Positions 9,265 through 21,200 of a stretch of DNA of 64,000 bases are shown here, in pieces. A model generated the notes under the pieces. The model saw nothing but the letters and a program-made list of their open reading frames with translations. It was not told the origin of the DNA and ran no database searches. Each line of letters starts with the position of its first letter. Positions within the stretch are counted from its first letter, which is position 1. Where the stretch lies: contig OZ024880.1 in NCBI GenBank assembly GCA_964017185.1, forward strand, positions 42,064,329 through 42,128,328, in the 5' to 3' direction. Both the position numbers and the translations under genes were made by a program. Source of the DNA: Rugalucina vietnamica (taxonomy: Eukaryota; Mollusca; Bivalvia; Lucinida; Lucinidae).

Positions 9265-12200
9265 GTACGTTACATCTCGGGGCCATAAAAGTTGAGCCGT
9301 AGTTATTTTGTGTCATATGCTTTTATTAGCATTAAAATCACGACGTCTGATTATACATGTATGATTTAAACTTCTGTTATCCACTTTCAAATATAAGCAG
9401 TCGAGAACTACATTTACGCAGGTCGAGAACTACGTTTACGCAGAGACATATACAGATTCATCTCAGATTTACGTTTTCATTTTTTAAACTAATACGCGGT
9501 TATTGACCCGTGCAGAGTACATGCCTGTCTCCGCATATGATGGAGCTGTTTCAGTTGTAGAACGAAGCTACATGTGTTTAACACTTTCTGAAAATCGAAC
9601 CGCTTTGCTCACAAACAGTTCTAAGTGTTTTCTAAGTTTACTCGCTAGCCGAAACCGCGGTATGACCCATCTCTTTTCTTGTCAATATTGCCATTGCTCT
9701 TAAAGGATCTCAGTTTTATTGGAAAAGGTCCCTCAGGACCTTTTCCACAGTGTTTACTTTGAATATGACGAAAATTCTACCCATGATCGACTGCTCTTTC
9801 TCAATTACGCGTTTTGTCACATAAAGCGCTTAATAAAAACTAGTGAACCCGTCTATACTGACTAGACAGTTAACCGCAATCAATTAAATTTATCCATTTT
9901 TGACACTCCCCGTCAAATAGCGGTAAAATCTAGCAAGCAGTCTCGATCGTGGTGACTGCTTATCATAGCGCATCTAGGTTTAGATCGTAGATACCCTGAC
10001 GAGGGGTACAGAAACTATAGGAACTCTATATGGCTGACTTTAAGTCCATTACATCGGTCCCATGGGTCTGTTTCTGGTAGTGTGGCTGCAGGTAAAAATT
10101 CAGAACTCTGTCACAAATTGACTGCACTGCAAAATGGTTTTCTACACATCGACATATTGATTGTAATCATGTTCCCTTTAGTATTGGCTTTGGTTCCATA
10201 ACATCAGAAATTTTGGTCAATGCCTTGAGTGACAGATACACACACTCGTCAAGCGTTCATAACAAGAAACGACATTCATGTATAGGAAACGAAACTGAAA
10301 CATATGAGAATCGAAATTAATGACAAACCAGAGAATCAACAACACTGAAATCTAGAGCAAAAGAAGTCTCTTATAACAAACGGCTGCTGACCTTTTCATT
10401 GGTTTCTTTTTAAAGAAGCCAACTTGTTTTTATTTGCTATTACTGCAGCTGGTGTTGTGTCGTGTGGCGACCCTTACATCACCCATAGTGCAGAATATAT
10501 TCTCCTTTTGGTCCTTTGAGATCATTGAGGGAAAGAAATTCATTATCGGTTTAGATTCATTTTCTAAACGACGTTTTATATATTTAGCTCTGTTTGGATA
10601 ATACTAGTCTTTGTACCGACTATCTTGTTGAAAGTTGCTTAATTACAGTATTTCTCTCTGACTCCAATTTGCCACATTTAAAGCCCGGGGAGGGCACTCC
10701 CTGGTAAGCAGTGTACCGATGCGTGATCAAAGGATTGTTGAACATACCCTAAACAGTGTGATCGACATTTAAAATTTGACCCCCCTTTTCACTGTGTTTG
10801 CTTTAAAATGTGACCCTTTCCACTGTGTCCCGTCAAAAAGTACCCCTTTCCACTGTAGTCAACTAAAACACTGGAATGCAATAATTCTTTTATAACCACG
10901 TGAAGATGCTATATGTGTAATATGCAAACAATCTGCCTGATGGCTTCAGAGAAGTAATTTTAAAATATAGACAGACTACAGTAACGGAAGATGGATGCCA
11001 GGTACCTGCCTATCCTATAAGATCACCTTTGAGACTTTGGCTCTGTTGGGTTAAAATGCTTAAAAATGTGGAACTGATATGATCATAAACAAACATTTGG
11101 TCATGCAATCAACACATGAAATAGCTAAAGTTACAAATAGGCATTCGGTTCGGTTCGGTTCGGCGACACGGACACAGAATTTTGAAAGAGAAGTTTTTTT
11201 TCTATTATTTTTCGAATTTCCCATTGTTTTTGTTTGTAAAACTTCCCGACTTTAGGTCAAGAAGTTTGGGACCTGCAATTTCTCATTGTTGGTCGCTGTT
11301 TTCCCCCAAATTAAGAGTCTAAGCATCGATTTTCTTAGTCGTGCGATTCGCGCCAAAACGATTCGTACTTTACTTGAAAATTTCTTTTCTTGAAACTTTT
11401 TGGCCTGAGAGCTGACAAGCTTTTGGACCAGAATTTGTTCAAGCTTCATTGACAGTGACATTGAACGGTTCTAGCAGGGCTGCAACGATCTGTCATAAAA
11501 TTTAAAGAATCTGAATAGTTTTTCTGGTTTGACCTTCCCCCACCCACTTTTTTTTTCATATTGTGATTGAAGGTCTTTTTGTTTAATCATTTGAATTGGA
11601 ACTCATGGCTTCAGGTTTTGTCGGTCCAACTGTGGGGCGGTTGACTTGTCGGGGTGGAAAAGAGCTGGTATGTTGTTTCCATACACCGAAGTCTTGTCCG
11701 CTGCTCCTCAGGTTGGCTTTGTTGTTGGTTTTCGGGCTCTGTGTTTGGAAGTGGACAACATCAGGAGATATTTTAGATGCGAACCAGGACTGTAGTATAG
11801 GATTTGGTAAATCAGTTGGTGGAATTGCTCAGAGCTTGGCTCTCACAAGGAAAATTGGTAACCGAAGAGGCTCCGAAGGATTACGCAGTTTCAATCCTTC
11901 AAAGGGAACAAACTTGTTGATTCTTATTATTTTGGCTGGAGATAAAGAAATGAACCCAGGCCCCAGGTTCCAGTGCCGCACGTGCAAGAAGTATTGTAAG
12001 GCGGCCGAGAAAGCAGTTAAATGTGAAGATTGCGAGAAACGCTTCCATGCGTCTTGCGTAAATCTTGGTCCCGTTGAGTTACAAAAGATTGAGTCGGGTA
12101 ATGATTCTTGGTATTGTTCAAACTGCAAAGCTGAGTGCAGCCTATGCAGTGGTGCTGTTTTGAATTCCCATAAGGCTGTCCAGTGTGACAAATGTGAAAT

Positions 12201-15200
12201 GTGGGTGCACAATAACTGTTCTTTTATGTCAGACTCAGAGTATGAAATGATGCAAAACTCAAACTGTACATGGATTTGTCCAAAATGTGACTTTTTCAAT
12301 TTCTCAGACTCTTTTTTCAATGAACAGTTTAACTTGGAAAGTGAAAATAGGTTTGACCTACTTGCAAGAGGTCATGAAAACAAGTCCACTGAAACCTTGA
12401 ATAGCAAAAACAGTTTTATTAGTGGTCTGAAATTTTCCAGTATCAACATAAACAGTATAAGAGGAAAAAAACTTGAGTTGTTGGCCTTCATTGATTTTCA
12501 TCAATCGCAGATTTTGGCGATTCAGGAAACAAAAATTGACAATTCCATATTAACGTCTGAATTATTTCCGGAATCTTTTCCATACAGCGTGTACAGAAAG
12601 GATAGAACCTTAAATGGTGGTGGTGTTATGCTTCTTGTACACAAGGACATCCCACACATGCCCCTCACAGAATTGGACAATGACTCAGAGTCAGTTTGGG
12701 TCAAACTTTTTGTAAATAAGAAAACTCACTTTGTGGCTAGCTGGTATCGACCACCTGTCGATGGTCATTTACCAGTATCGGACAATGGAAATGACTTATT
12801 GAATTCACTGGAAAAGTTTGACAATTTATTTAGAGAACAGCTTGACAAAATTAAAAATATTAATAAAGGCAACAAACCCCCCTTAATTCATGTTTTAGGT
12901 GATTTTAACTTTAGAGATATTGTATGGCCGGACAGACTCAGCAAATCTGGGTCATCATTGAGTCAGACGGAGGGTCAGATTTTGATAGATATCATGAATG
13001 ACCATGGTTTGGAACAATTAGTCAATTTCCCCACCAGAGAAAGAAATACTTTGGACTTAATTTTGACCTCTCTTCCTGGTCAGTTTGTAGACATTCATTC
13101 CCCGGATAAGCTCAGTGATCATGACATTGTTTCTGGCACATTGAAAATTGCTATCCCCCCTATAAAGAAACCTAGGAGAAAAGTGTATCGTTATCAGAAA
13201 GGTGATTATGAATCTATGAGAGCAGAAACACTTAAATTTGCAAAGGAAAGATACTTCAACGGTTACTCAGATACTCGGTCGGTCCAGGAAAATTTCAATC
13301 TCATTACATCGTTTATTCAGGAATCGGCAGATAAACATATCCCCTCAAAAACTAGTCGCTCAGTTTCCTCTGTCCCTTGGATAACACCCGAAATAAGAAG
13401 GAAGATTCGCAGAAAAAATGCAACTCATGCAAAAGCTAAAAAGACTGGTAGTGCAAAATTTAGATCTAAATTTGAATCTTTACGGAAAGAGATCAAAGCT
13501 GATATCAGGAAGCAGCATGATCTTTATGTGAACAACTTGGTAGGAGATGTTAAGGCTAATCCTAGAGATTTTTACAGGTACATAAACAGTCAGAAAAAAG
13601 ATACCCAAGGTATTCCCCCGTTGAAAAAGAGAAATGGAAGTGGAATAGCTCAATCTGAATTTGAGAAGGCGGAAGAATTTAATGGTCAGTTCTCGGATGT
13701 TTTCACTAAAAGTGAATACAAACAGGTCCCTCTTATGGATAGATCTGCCCCATTCATGCATGATATTGTGGTCACAAAGGAAGGGGTGACCAAACTTCTC
13801 AAAAGTCTAAACCCGTCTAAAGCCTTAGGGCCTGATGAGCTTCATCCCAGAGTCCTAAAGGAACTGGCTATGGAATTAGGGCCGGTATTCGCCCATCTCT
13901 TCCAGCAGTCAATTGATACAGGTGAAATTCCTAAAGAATGGTCTCTTGCTAATATTTGCCCCCTGTTTAAGAAGGGCGACAGGTCACTTGCCCGCAATTA
14001 CCGCCCTGTTTCTTTGACATGCATTCCTTGTAAGCTTCTTGAACATATTGTATGCTCAAATATTATGGCCCATCTTGATGATTATGAACTCCTGTCGGAC
14101 AGGCAACACGCATTTAGGAAATGGCATAGCTGTGACACTCAGTTGACTACAGTGATAAATGACTGGGCCAAAATCTTAGACAAAAAAGGCCAGGTCGACA
14201 CTTTTATACTCGATTTTGAAAAGGCTTTCGATACTCCTCCCCATGAACTCATTAAAAGCAAATTGTTCAGCTATGGAATAGGTGGAACAACACTGAATTG
14301 GATAAATGCTTTCCTTTGTTTCAGACAACAAAGGGTAGTGGTTAATGGTATTAAATCGGATTGGGCTCCAGTTGTGTCGGGTGTCCCTCAGGGCACCGTT
14401 CTCGGCCCCTTGCTGTTTTCCTTGTATATAAATGACATCTCAGCAGACATTGAGTCTGAAATAAGACTCTTTGCTGATGATTGTGTTTGCTATCGTGAAA
14501 TCAAGAATGAAGAGGATACATTGAAACTTCAAAGAGACATTGATCGCCTAGGCAGTTGGGCTAGAAAATGGGGAATGAGATTTCAACCCGTCAAATGCAA
14601 CATGATGCAGCTGACAAATAAAAGGTCTAGTAAGATACAGGCTAACTACACCCTTGAGGGCACTTTACTGGAAAACGTTGAAAGCATAAAATACCTGGGT
14701 GTAACTATCACAAATGATTTGAAATGGAATACTCATATTTCCAATGTTTGTACAAAGGCTAACAGAACTCTCGGATTCTTGAGGAGAAATTTGTATTCTT
14801 GTCCCCCAGATGTGAAAGAAGCAGCTTATAAAGGACTGGTGCGGCCGGTCTTGGAATATGGAAGCTCAGTTTGGGACCCTCACACTCATGGCCTCCAGGA
14901 AGAACTGGAAAAGGTCCAAAATCGTGCGGCAAGGTTTGTGACGGGAAATTATGTTTTTGAAACTGGGAGCATGACTGGCATTTTAGGTCAACTGAAATGG
15001 GAATCTCTTAAGAAAAGGAGGAAGGATAGTAGACTTATATTGCTATACAAAGGTCTAAAGGGTAAAGCCAGAATACCCACAGATGACCTTATCCCAAAGA
15101 ATAGGCGTTGTAGAAATCAACACTCTTTGGCTTTTCAGATACCTTCAGCTAGCAAAGAAGGGTACAAAAGTAGTTTCTTTCCACAGACTATCAGGGACTG

Positions 15201-18200
15201 GAATGACCTCCCTGATTCACTTGTCTCCTCTGCTGAAATGTCTGATGACTGTGTGTCCAAGTTCGCTTCACTCGTGCGTTCAAGGGACTAATTTCCCCCC
15301 CATCCGAACCCCCTGGTGAAATAATGTCATTTGGCGTGTCACCAGTAAACTATTCAGATTCAGATTCAGGCAACATACAGGTACAATAAGAAAAGATGGT
15401 AAACCTTAAAATGCACATACAAAAGAAATTGTCATCACTGAAACGAAAAACAGACTAACCACAGAGGAAGTATCGCCTTGGAACTGTCAGTAATAAAGTA
15501 TTGGGGGTTTAAATTGTTTCAGGGCTTTCAAGCTTTGCCCTCAGCATCTGAATTTGTTCAAATGTACACAGAAAATTGACACAAATATATATGAAATAAT
15601 GGTTGGTTGGTTAATTTTGTGTTTTGTCCCACTAAACAGCTAAGGTAATATGGCGATAGGAAATTAGTTTAAGTCTTGTACGAAAAACTGGAGAAGCCTG
15701 GAATTGACCCCTGGTTTACAAGGCAAGCAGCTTTCCCACTACACCACTAGGCTTCTATACATACTTGAAATAAATCTTGATATAGTAGATAAATACCAAG
15801 CACTTACATATAGCAAGCATTATGGAGAGCAGGGTACAAAAGACATGATTTAATACAAACCATTTTTATTTGTATGAACTACTCAATTAGCAGAAACAGT
15901 AATTTCTATTGAAGCAACACACATTGTTGAACAGAAAGAGAAAATCATATCTTATTCCTTAGGTTTTAGACATTTTAGTCATTTCGGCCCAAAACATATC
16001 GGCCAAGGACGCCTGGGTCCACCCCTTTTCACAGCGTTTTAGCAGAATTGTAAAAAACATACCCTTTTTCCACAAAAACGACATTTTGCCTACCCTAAAT
16101 GATGTCAGCGCTGCGCACTGCCCTTCTTGAAAAAAAGTACCCTTTCTCATCGTTTTTTTGATCACGCATCGGTACACTGTTTACCAGGGATTGCCCCCCC
16201 CCCGGGATTTAAAGGGTAACTGAAGAGGCTTAAATAGCCGAAACCGCGGTATGGCCCATCTCTTTTCTCATTAATATGCTGCTCTTAAAGGATCTCAGTT
16301 TTATTTTTATTTGCTATTACTGCAGCTGGTGTTTGCGTGTGGCGGCCCTAAAAAGTCTCCACGTACATCATCCATAGTGCAGATTATATTTTCCTTTTGG
16401 TCCTTTGAAATCAGCTAGGGTATTCTGAGAAATCAGAAATCAGAAATATATTCTCCTTTTGGTCCTTTGAGATCATTGAGGGAATGAAATTCATTATCGG
16501 TTTAGATTCATTTTGTAACCAACGTTTTGTATATTTGACTCTGTTTGGATAATACAAGTCTTTGTACCGACTATCCGGTTGATCCGGCTAAATTACATCT
16601 CTCTGGCTCCATTTTGCCAAATTTAAAGGGTCACTGAAGAGGCTTAAGAAGCCGAAACCGCGGTATGGTCCATCTCTTTTCTCATTAATATGCTTCTCTT
16701 AAAGGATCTCAGTTTTATTTTTATTTAACAATTAGATGTTTACGTGGGGTTTTCAGGCTCTTAAAATAAATCATTTGAAAATCTGTTGCAGCAACACGTT
16801 TGTTTTTACTTTTGCATATACTGGAACATATTTTATTACATGTTTAGATTTCAGTGGTATACATGTTTCTTATTTCTCCTTCAAAACAAATAATTGAGCC
16901 GCGTCATGAGAAAACCAGCAATGTGGTTTCCCAACAGGTCCGACACAAACAGAGGTGTACAAGCACAGAAGATCGCTAGAGACTAGAAATTATGGGTTTA
17001 GAAAGTAGAGGAATTGTACTATCCGTGTAGCGAAAACAAAAGCGCTGATTAGCTTCGCAATTACTGCGAAGCTGATCTGCCTTTGGTTTTGCATATGAAA
17101 ATTGTTGGTTTTCCCATGATACGGCTCTTTTTTTTTGTACTCTTACTTGTAGCCACGATCTATGTTTTGTGCAAAAAATAAGAAAAATGTTCAAAACATT
17201 AAATGAAAATTCATTGTATTTTTTCACACCTGATAATATTGTTTGTTGCATAGGCTTGTTTTCGTAGGTATACCTCTGGCATGTGATAGTGACAACGGAT
17301 GGCAGTCTTTAAATGGACAGTGTTACAAGGTCTACACAGCTAAGGCCAGCTGGTATAACGCCAAGTAAGCAAGATACACTTTTATATATCTTGACAATTT
17401 TCATCCGTATATCATATATAGCTTTCAAGTTAATGTCAATCTTGTTTCAGTTTTTCTCCCAGACATTCGTACAGAGTCTTCCAAATACTACACTAGTTTT
17501 TGCGTTTTCCTCTATTGCTAACCAAAAGGCGACATAGCTTCAAACGATTCATCTTAAAGCTGTGTACATATTATGCTTACATATATTTTTTCTGGTTTCT
17601 GTATTAACAAACTGTGTTGGTTTCCAGGCAACGATGTGAACGTGATGGCGGTGGCATGGTTACCATAGATACACAGAATACCGAAATGTTTATGCATGAC
17701 TTTGCTATATCCTATAAACAACAGCTTTGGATTGGACTGTATACGGTGTTGGTAAGAAAACCTAGGTCAAGCAGATTAATACTAAAAACAAACAAACAAA
17801 CAAACCAAAAAAAAAAAAAAATAGGCTATTTTTTCTTACATTTTTTTTTTATAAAACGGGACAGTTACAGTTGGACTATCACAGCACAACCAAAGTAGCT
17901 CGAATGATATACTACAAACCCCAAACTCAAATCTAAATTCGCGTATTTCTATTACTATTCCAACAAACTGTTCGCAAGCGAATTGTTTACATGTCTGTGG
18001 TAGTGGTGGATACTTTGTATGACAAAATGATGCCCATATTTTATCAAGGATGCTGTTCAGGTACTGTAAATGAAAAGATGCTGGATTATGTTTCAAAATT
18101 ATTTATTTATTTATTGTTGCTATTGTTTCCTTTGTTTTCCAGCAACCTGGTAATTTTGTTAAGTGGAACTGGACTGATGGTATAGATCACTTCACTAACT

Positions 18201-21200
18201 TCTGGCATAGCAATCCTATCGTAGATAGGTAAAAGGGTTATTACTCATTTATACGGAACACTTCCCATGCACCACACAGAGAATTTTAATTTTTAAAAAT
18301 GAAAACATTTAGATGAAGATTGTTTTAATATTGACGTATTTTTGCTCAAAATTTGATGGTGGGTACTCGTTTGTGTACAGTTGGAAATGAAAACATATGC
18401 CATATTTGCATCAGGAAAACAGCTCCGTGCTACGTATACCCCCTTAAACTCCCTTATTTTTAATAAAAAAAAGTAGGGTTTGCAGGGGTATATCTAATTT
18501 TCTTATTTTTGATCCAAAACATAGATTGTGGGTATTCGTTAGAACCGCCTCAGATGAATTTTTTTTTCTAATGGAATTTTCAATTTTTACAACTGAAAAA
18601 AAAGAAAATCTTCATATTGCATGGTCAAGTATTCGTAAGTTAGTTATTCTCTCTATGTTTGCTATAGTTTGGTCAAGTAAACAAGGATAGTATTTTAACA
18701 TTATTCCATGTTTCAGTGCTCATCGGAATAGTTCTTGTGCGGCAGTATCTAACACAGTATCAGATGTTAATGCCTGGACAGTTCAACCATGTTCTCGTCC
18801 TAAAGCGTATGTTTGCAGCAAGCCGGAAGGTAAAACTTTCAGCTACCTCCGTAGATAACTATTGCCGACACACTTTGTGATAACAATGGCAGATGTTTGT
18901 TGCTATCCATGGGCCAATGAGCTAGACAGACCATCTACAGAATTTGATAAAAGTTGCCGTATACGGCATTTAAAAAAAAAAAACATATAACAAGAACCTC
19001 GGCATTGAATCCTGGTGGCTAGAAACAACGAATCGCTTCCAAGGATCAGAGATGATGAAAGTTATACCCCCATTCCACTGGACGGCGTTTCCACTACGTT
19101 CATGGCGTTCTTAAAAAACTTGTGAAACGCCGTGGAAGCGCCGTCATGTAAAAAAAAAGGAAGAGTCTATTGACAGACGTCTGTCAATAGCAAATACTCG
19201 GTAAATGTGCTATTACCAGACGTCTGTCAGTAGCAAATTTTCGGTGAATGTGCTATTACCAGACGTCTGTCAATAGCAAATTTTCGGTGTATCTGCTATT
19301 ACCAGACGCCGGGCAATAGTTAATTTGGCGACTTATTTGGCAGATTGCTTAAATAGTTTTATAGTTGTAAATCAGCTGGTCAAGATGAAGCCATTGTAAT
19401 AATTCTTGAACCAATCGGAAATCTAATGCAAGAGACTGAGAACGACCTGTGTGTGTACTCAGTATTATGTTGATAATACGGACTAAAATCAGTCACACTT
19501 TAGTGTATAAGCCAAACGCACACCGGGCGTGTTGACACGATTGTAAAATCCAGCGTACGTCAGGAGCACGTCAGAGACACGTTAGAAATGCGATACATGC
19601 GCGTTTTGTACGCTTGGTGTACGTTGATATATGTCGCTGTAGGTCGGTGCGTGTTTCACGCGTGTTTGGGCTCAAAGGATTTTTAAGCATGTTTAAATTT
19701 TCTCGAAGCCCGGCATGTCGCGGGCGTGTGTCTTATACGAATAAGGTCCAAGCGCGTTACATGCGCGTAGAAGACGCTTTGAACGCGTTTGGTACACGTT
19801 CTATGAACGACAGTGTACTACTGCGTTTACACTATGTTCCCGGCGGCCACGGCAGCCACGTTTCAGACAACCGTGATCAAAACGGGATAAACGTGAGGCA
19901 ACGCAGGGGAACGGGATAGGCAAACGTAGCACGCCGGGATAACCGTGGACACCGTGGCAAATGTTTTGACAGTTTAAAAATCCACCACGGCAGTCACGGC
20001 GGAAATGAGAAACGTAATGGGCCGTGATAAAACGGGCTGAACGTAACACACCGTGACAGAACGTAACAGTACGTAGCGAAACAATAGTTAACAATAGAGA
20101 CCATGCGCTGCACTATGCCATTGAAGGAGAAATAAAATCCCAAACTTTTTTAATCAACTCTGCGGTCGGTTGTTCGTATTTCAAAGGACTTATTGTTATA
20201 TAAAAGGCACGACGACGGACGACGACGGGGACGGACGCCGGATCATGCCTATATTATAAGCTTACTTTGAGCCTTCGAATGTCCACAATTACGATGGTAT
20301 AGAGACATCGTAGCTAAATAGCAAAGGTGTCATTAGACGCGCATGCCAATCTACACCTACCGCGATAATTCACACCAGGGTCTCTCTTCTATAGACAGAC
20401 CTTGTTCTTAACAAAAGATGCTCTGTCACCTTCTAAAATATTCCAGAATTTTTATACATGTACTCGCAATACATTTAAAATAAGCATAGCCGTGGGTCGG
20501 TACCGGTCAAAAAGCATTTTATTTTTCATTTATTTTTCTTTGCTCTCTAAATACGTAATTGTATTTATTAAAATTGTAATTCTTCTCAAGATGTCGCAGT
20601 TTCTTAAAGTTTGGTGTATATAATTACAACAAAAAAATACTGTCAAGAGAAGGAGAAGGTGTGAAAGGAGAAGTGTTTGCCATGCGCACTATAAAAACAT
20701 TTTAGGGATATTCTAGTTTTTATGACACCTGAGTCGGGCCACAAAAAAAGACAACACACATTTAAAATTGTTTAAAATATACAAACGAAAACAAAAGTGT
20801 GGTTTCTACGCAGCTTATTGACAACAATTGCATTACGCACAATTTCAACTTGAGCAGTTTTTCGATAGGTTTCTATAAACTTGGATTAATTGACTATGCG
20901 GTTCATCGTAATTTGCAAAAGTATATCAATATGCCTCAAGGCGTGAAAAGAGAAGTGTTTGCCACGCGTACTATAAAAACATGTTAGGGGTATTCTAGTT
21001 TTATGACACCTGAGCCGGGCCAAAAGAAAACAAAAGTGTGGTTTCTACGCAGCTTATAGCCAACACCCCTCATCTCACTAATATTAAGCATTATTGCGTT
21101 GTTTATCCGGGTTCTCAACTTCCATTAGATGTGTCTGTCAGTTTCGATTTCGAATCGACCATAATGCGGTTTTTTTTTTAGTTTGGACACACATGCACGC

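Larger units (their letters stand above)
10683..16206. mobile_element. DNA element with long TIRs, interrupted by a LINE
   Basis: The left end CCCGGGGAGGGCACTCCCTGG, then GTAAGCAGTGTACCGATGCG and TGATC, is mirrored at the right by GATCACGCATCGGTACACTG, then TTTACCAGGGATTGCCCC and CCCGGG. The target duplication ATTTAAA is at 10676-10682 and 16207-16213. Inner arms share a CCCTTTCCACTG-type word. Apart from the LINE there is no open frame. Superfamily uncertain. Confidence 0.65.

Noticed and set aside
11829-12320. 163-residue minus-strand frame
   Set aside because: Shadow of the LINE PHD-finger region.
19165-19320. CRISPR-like array
   Set aside because: Repeats and intervening parts are both conserved, the repeat is itself a palindrome, and it is mirrored at 22325: subterminal repeats of an element.
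19614-19919. Frames in the CpG-word region
   Set aside because: The repeat of short DNA words on both strands explains the open frames; no protein pattern.
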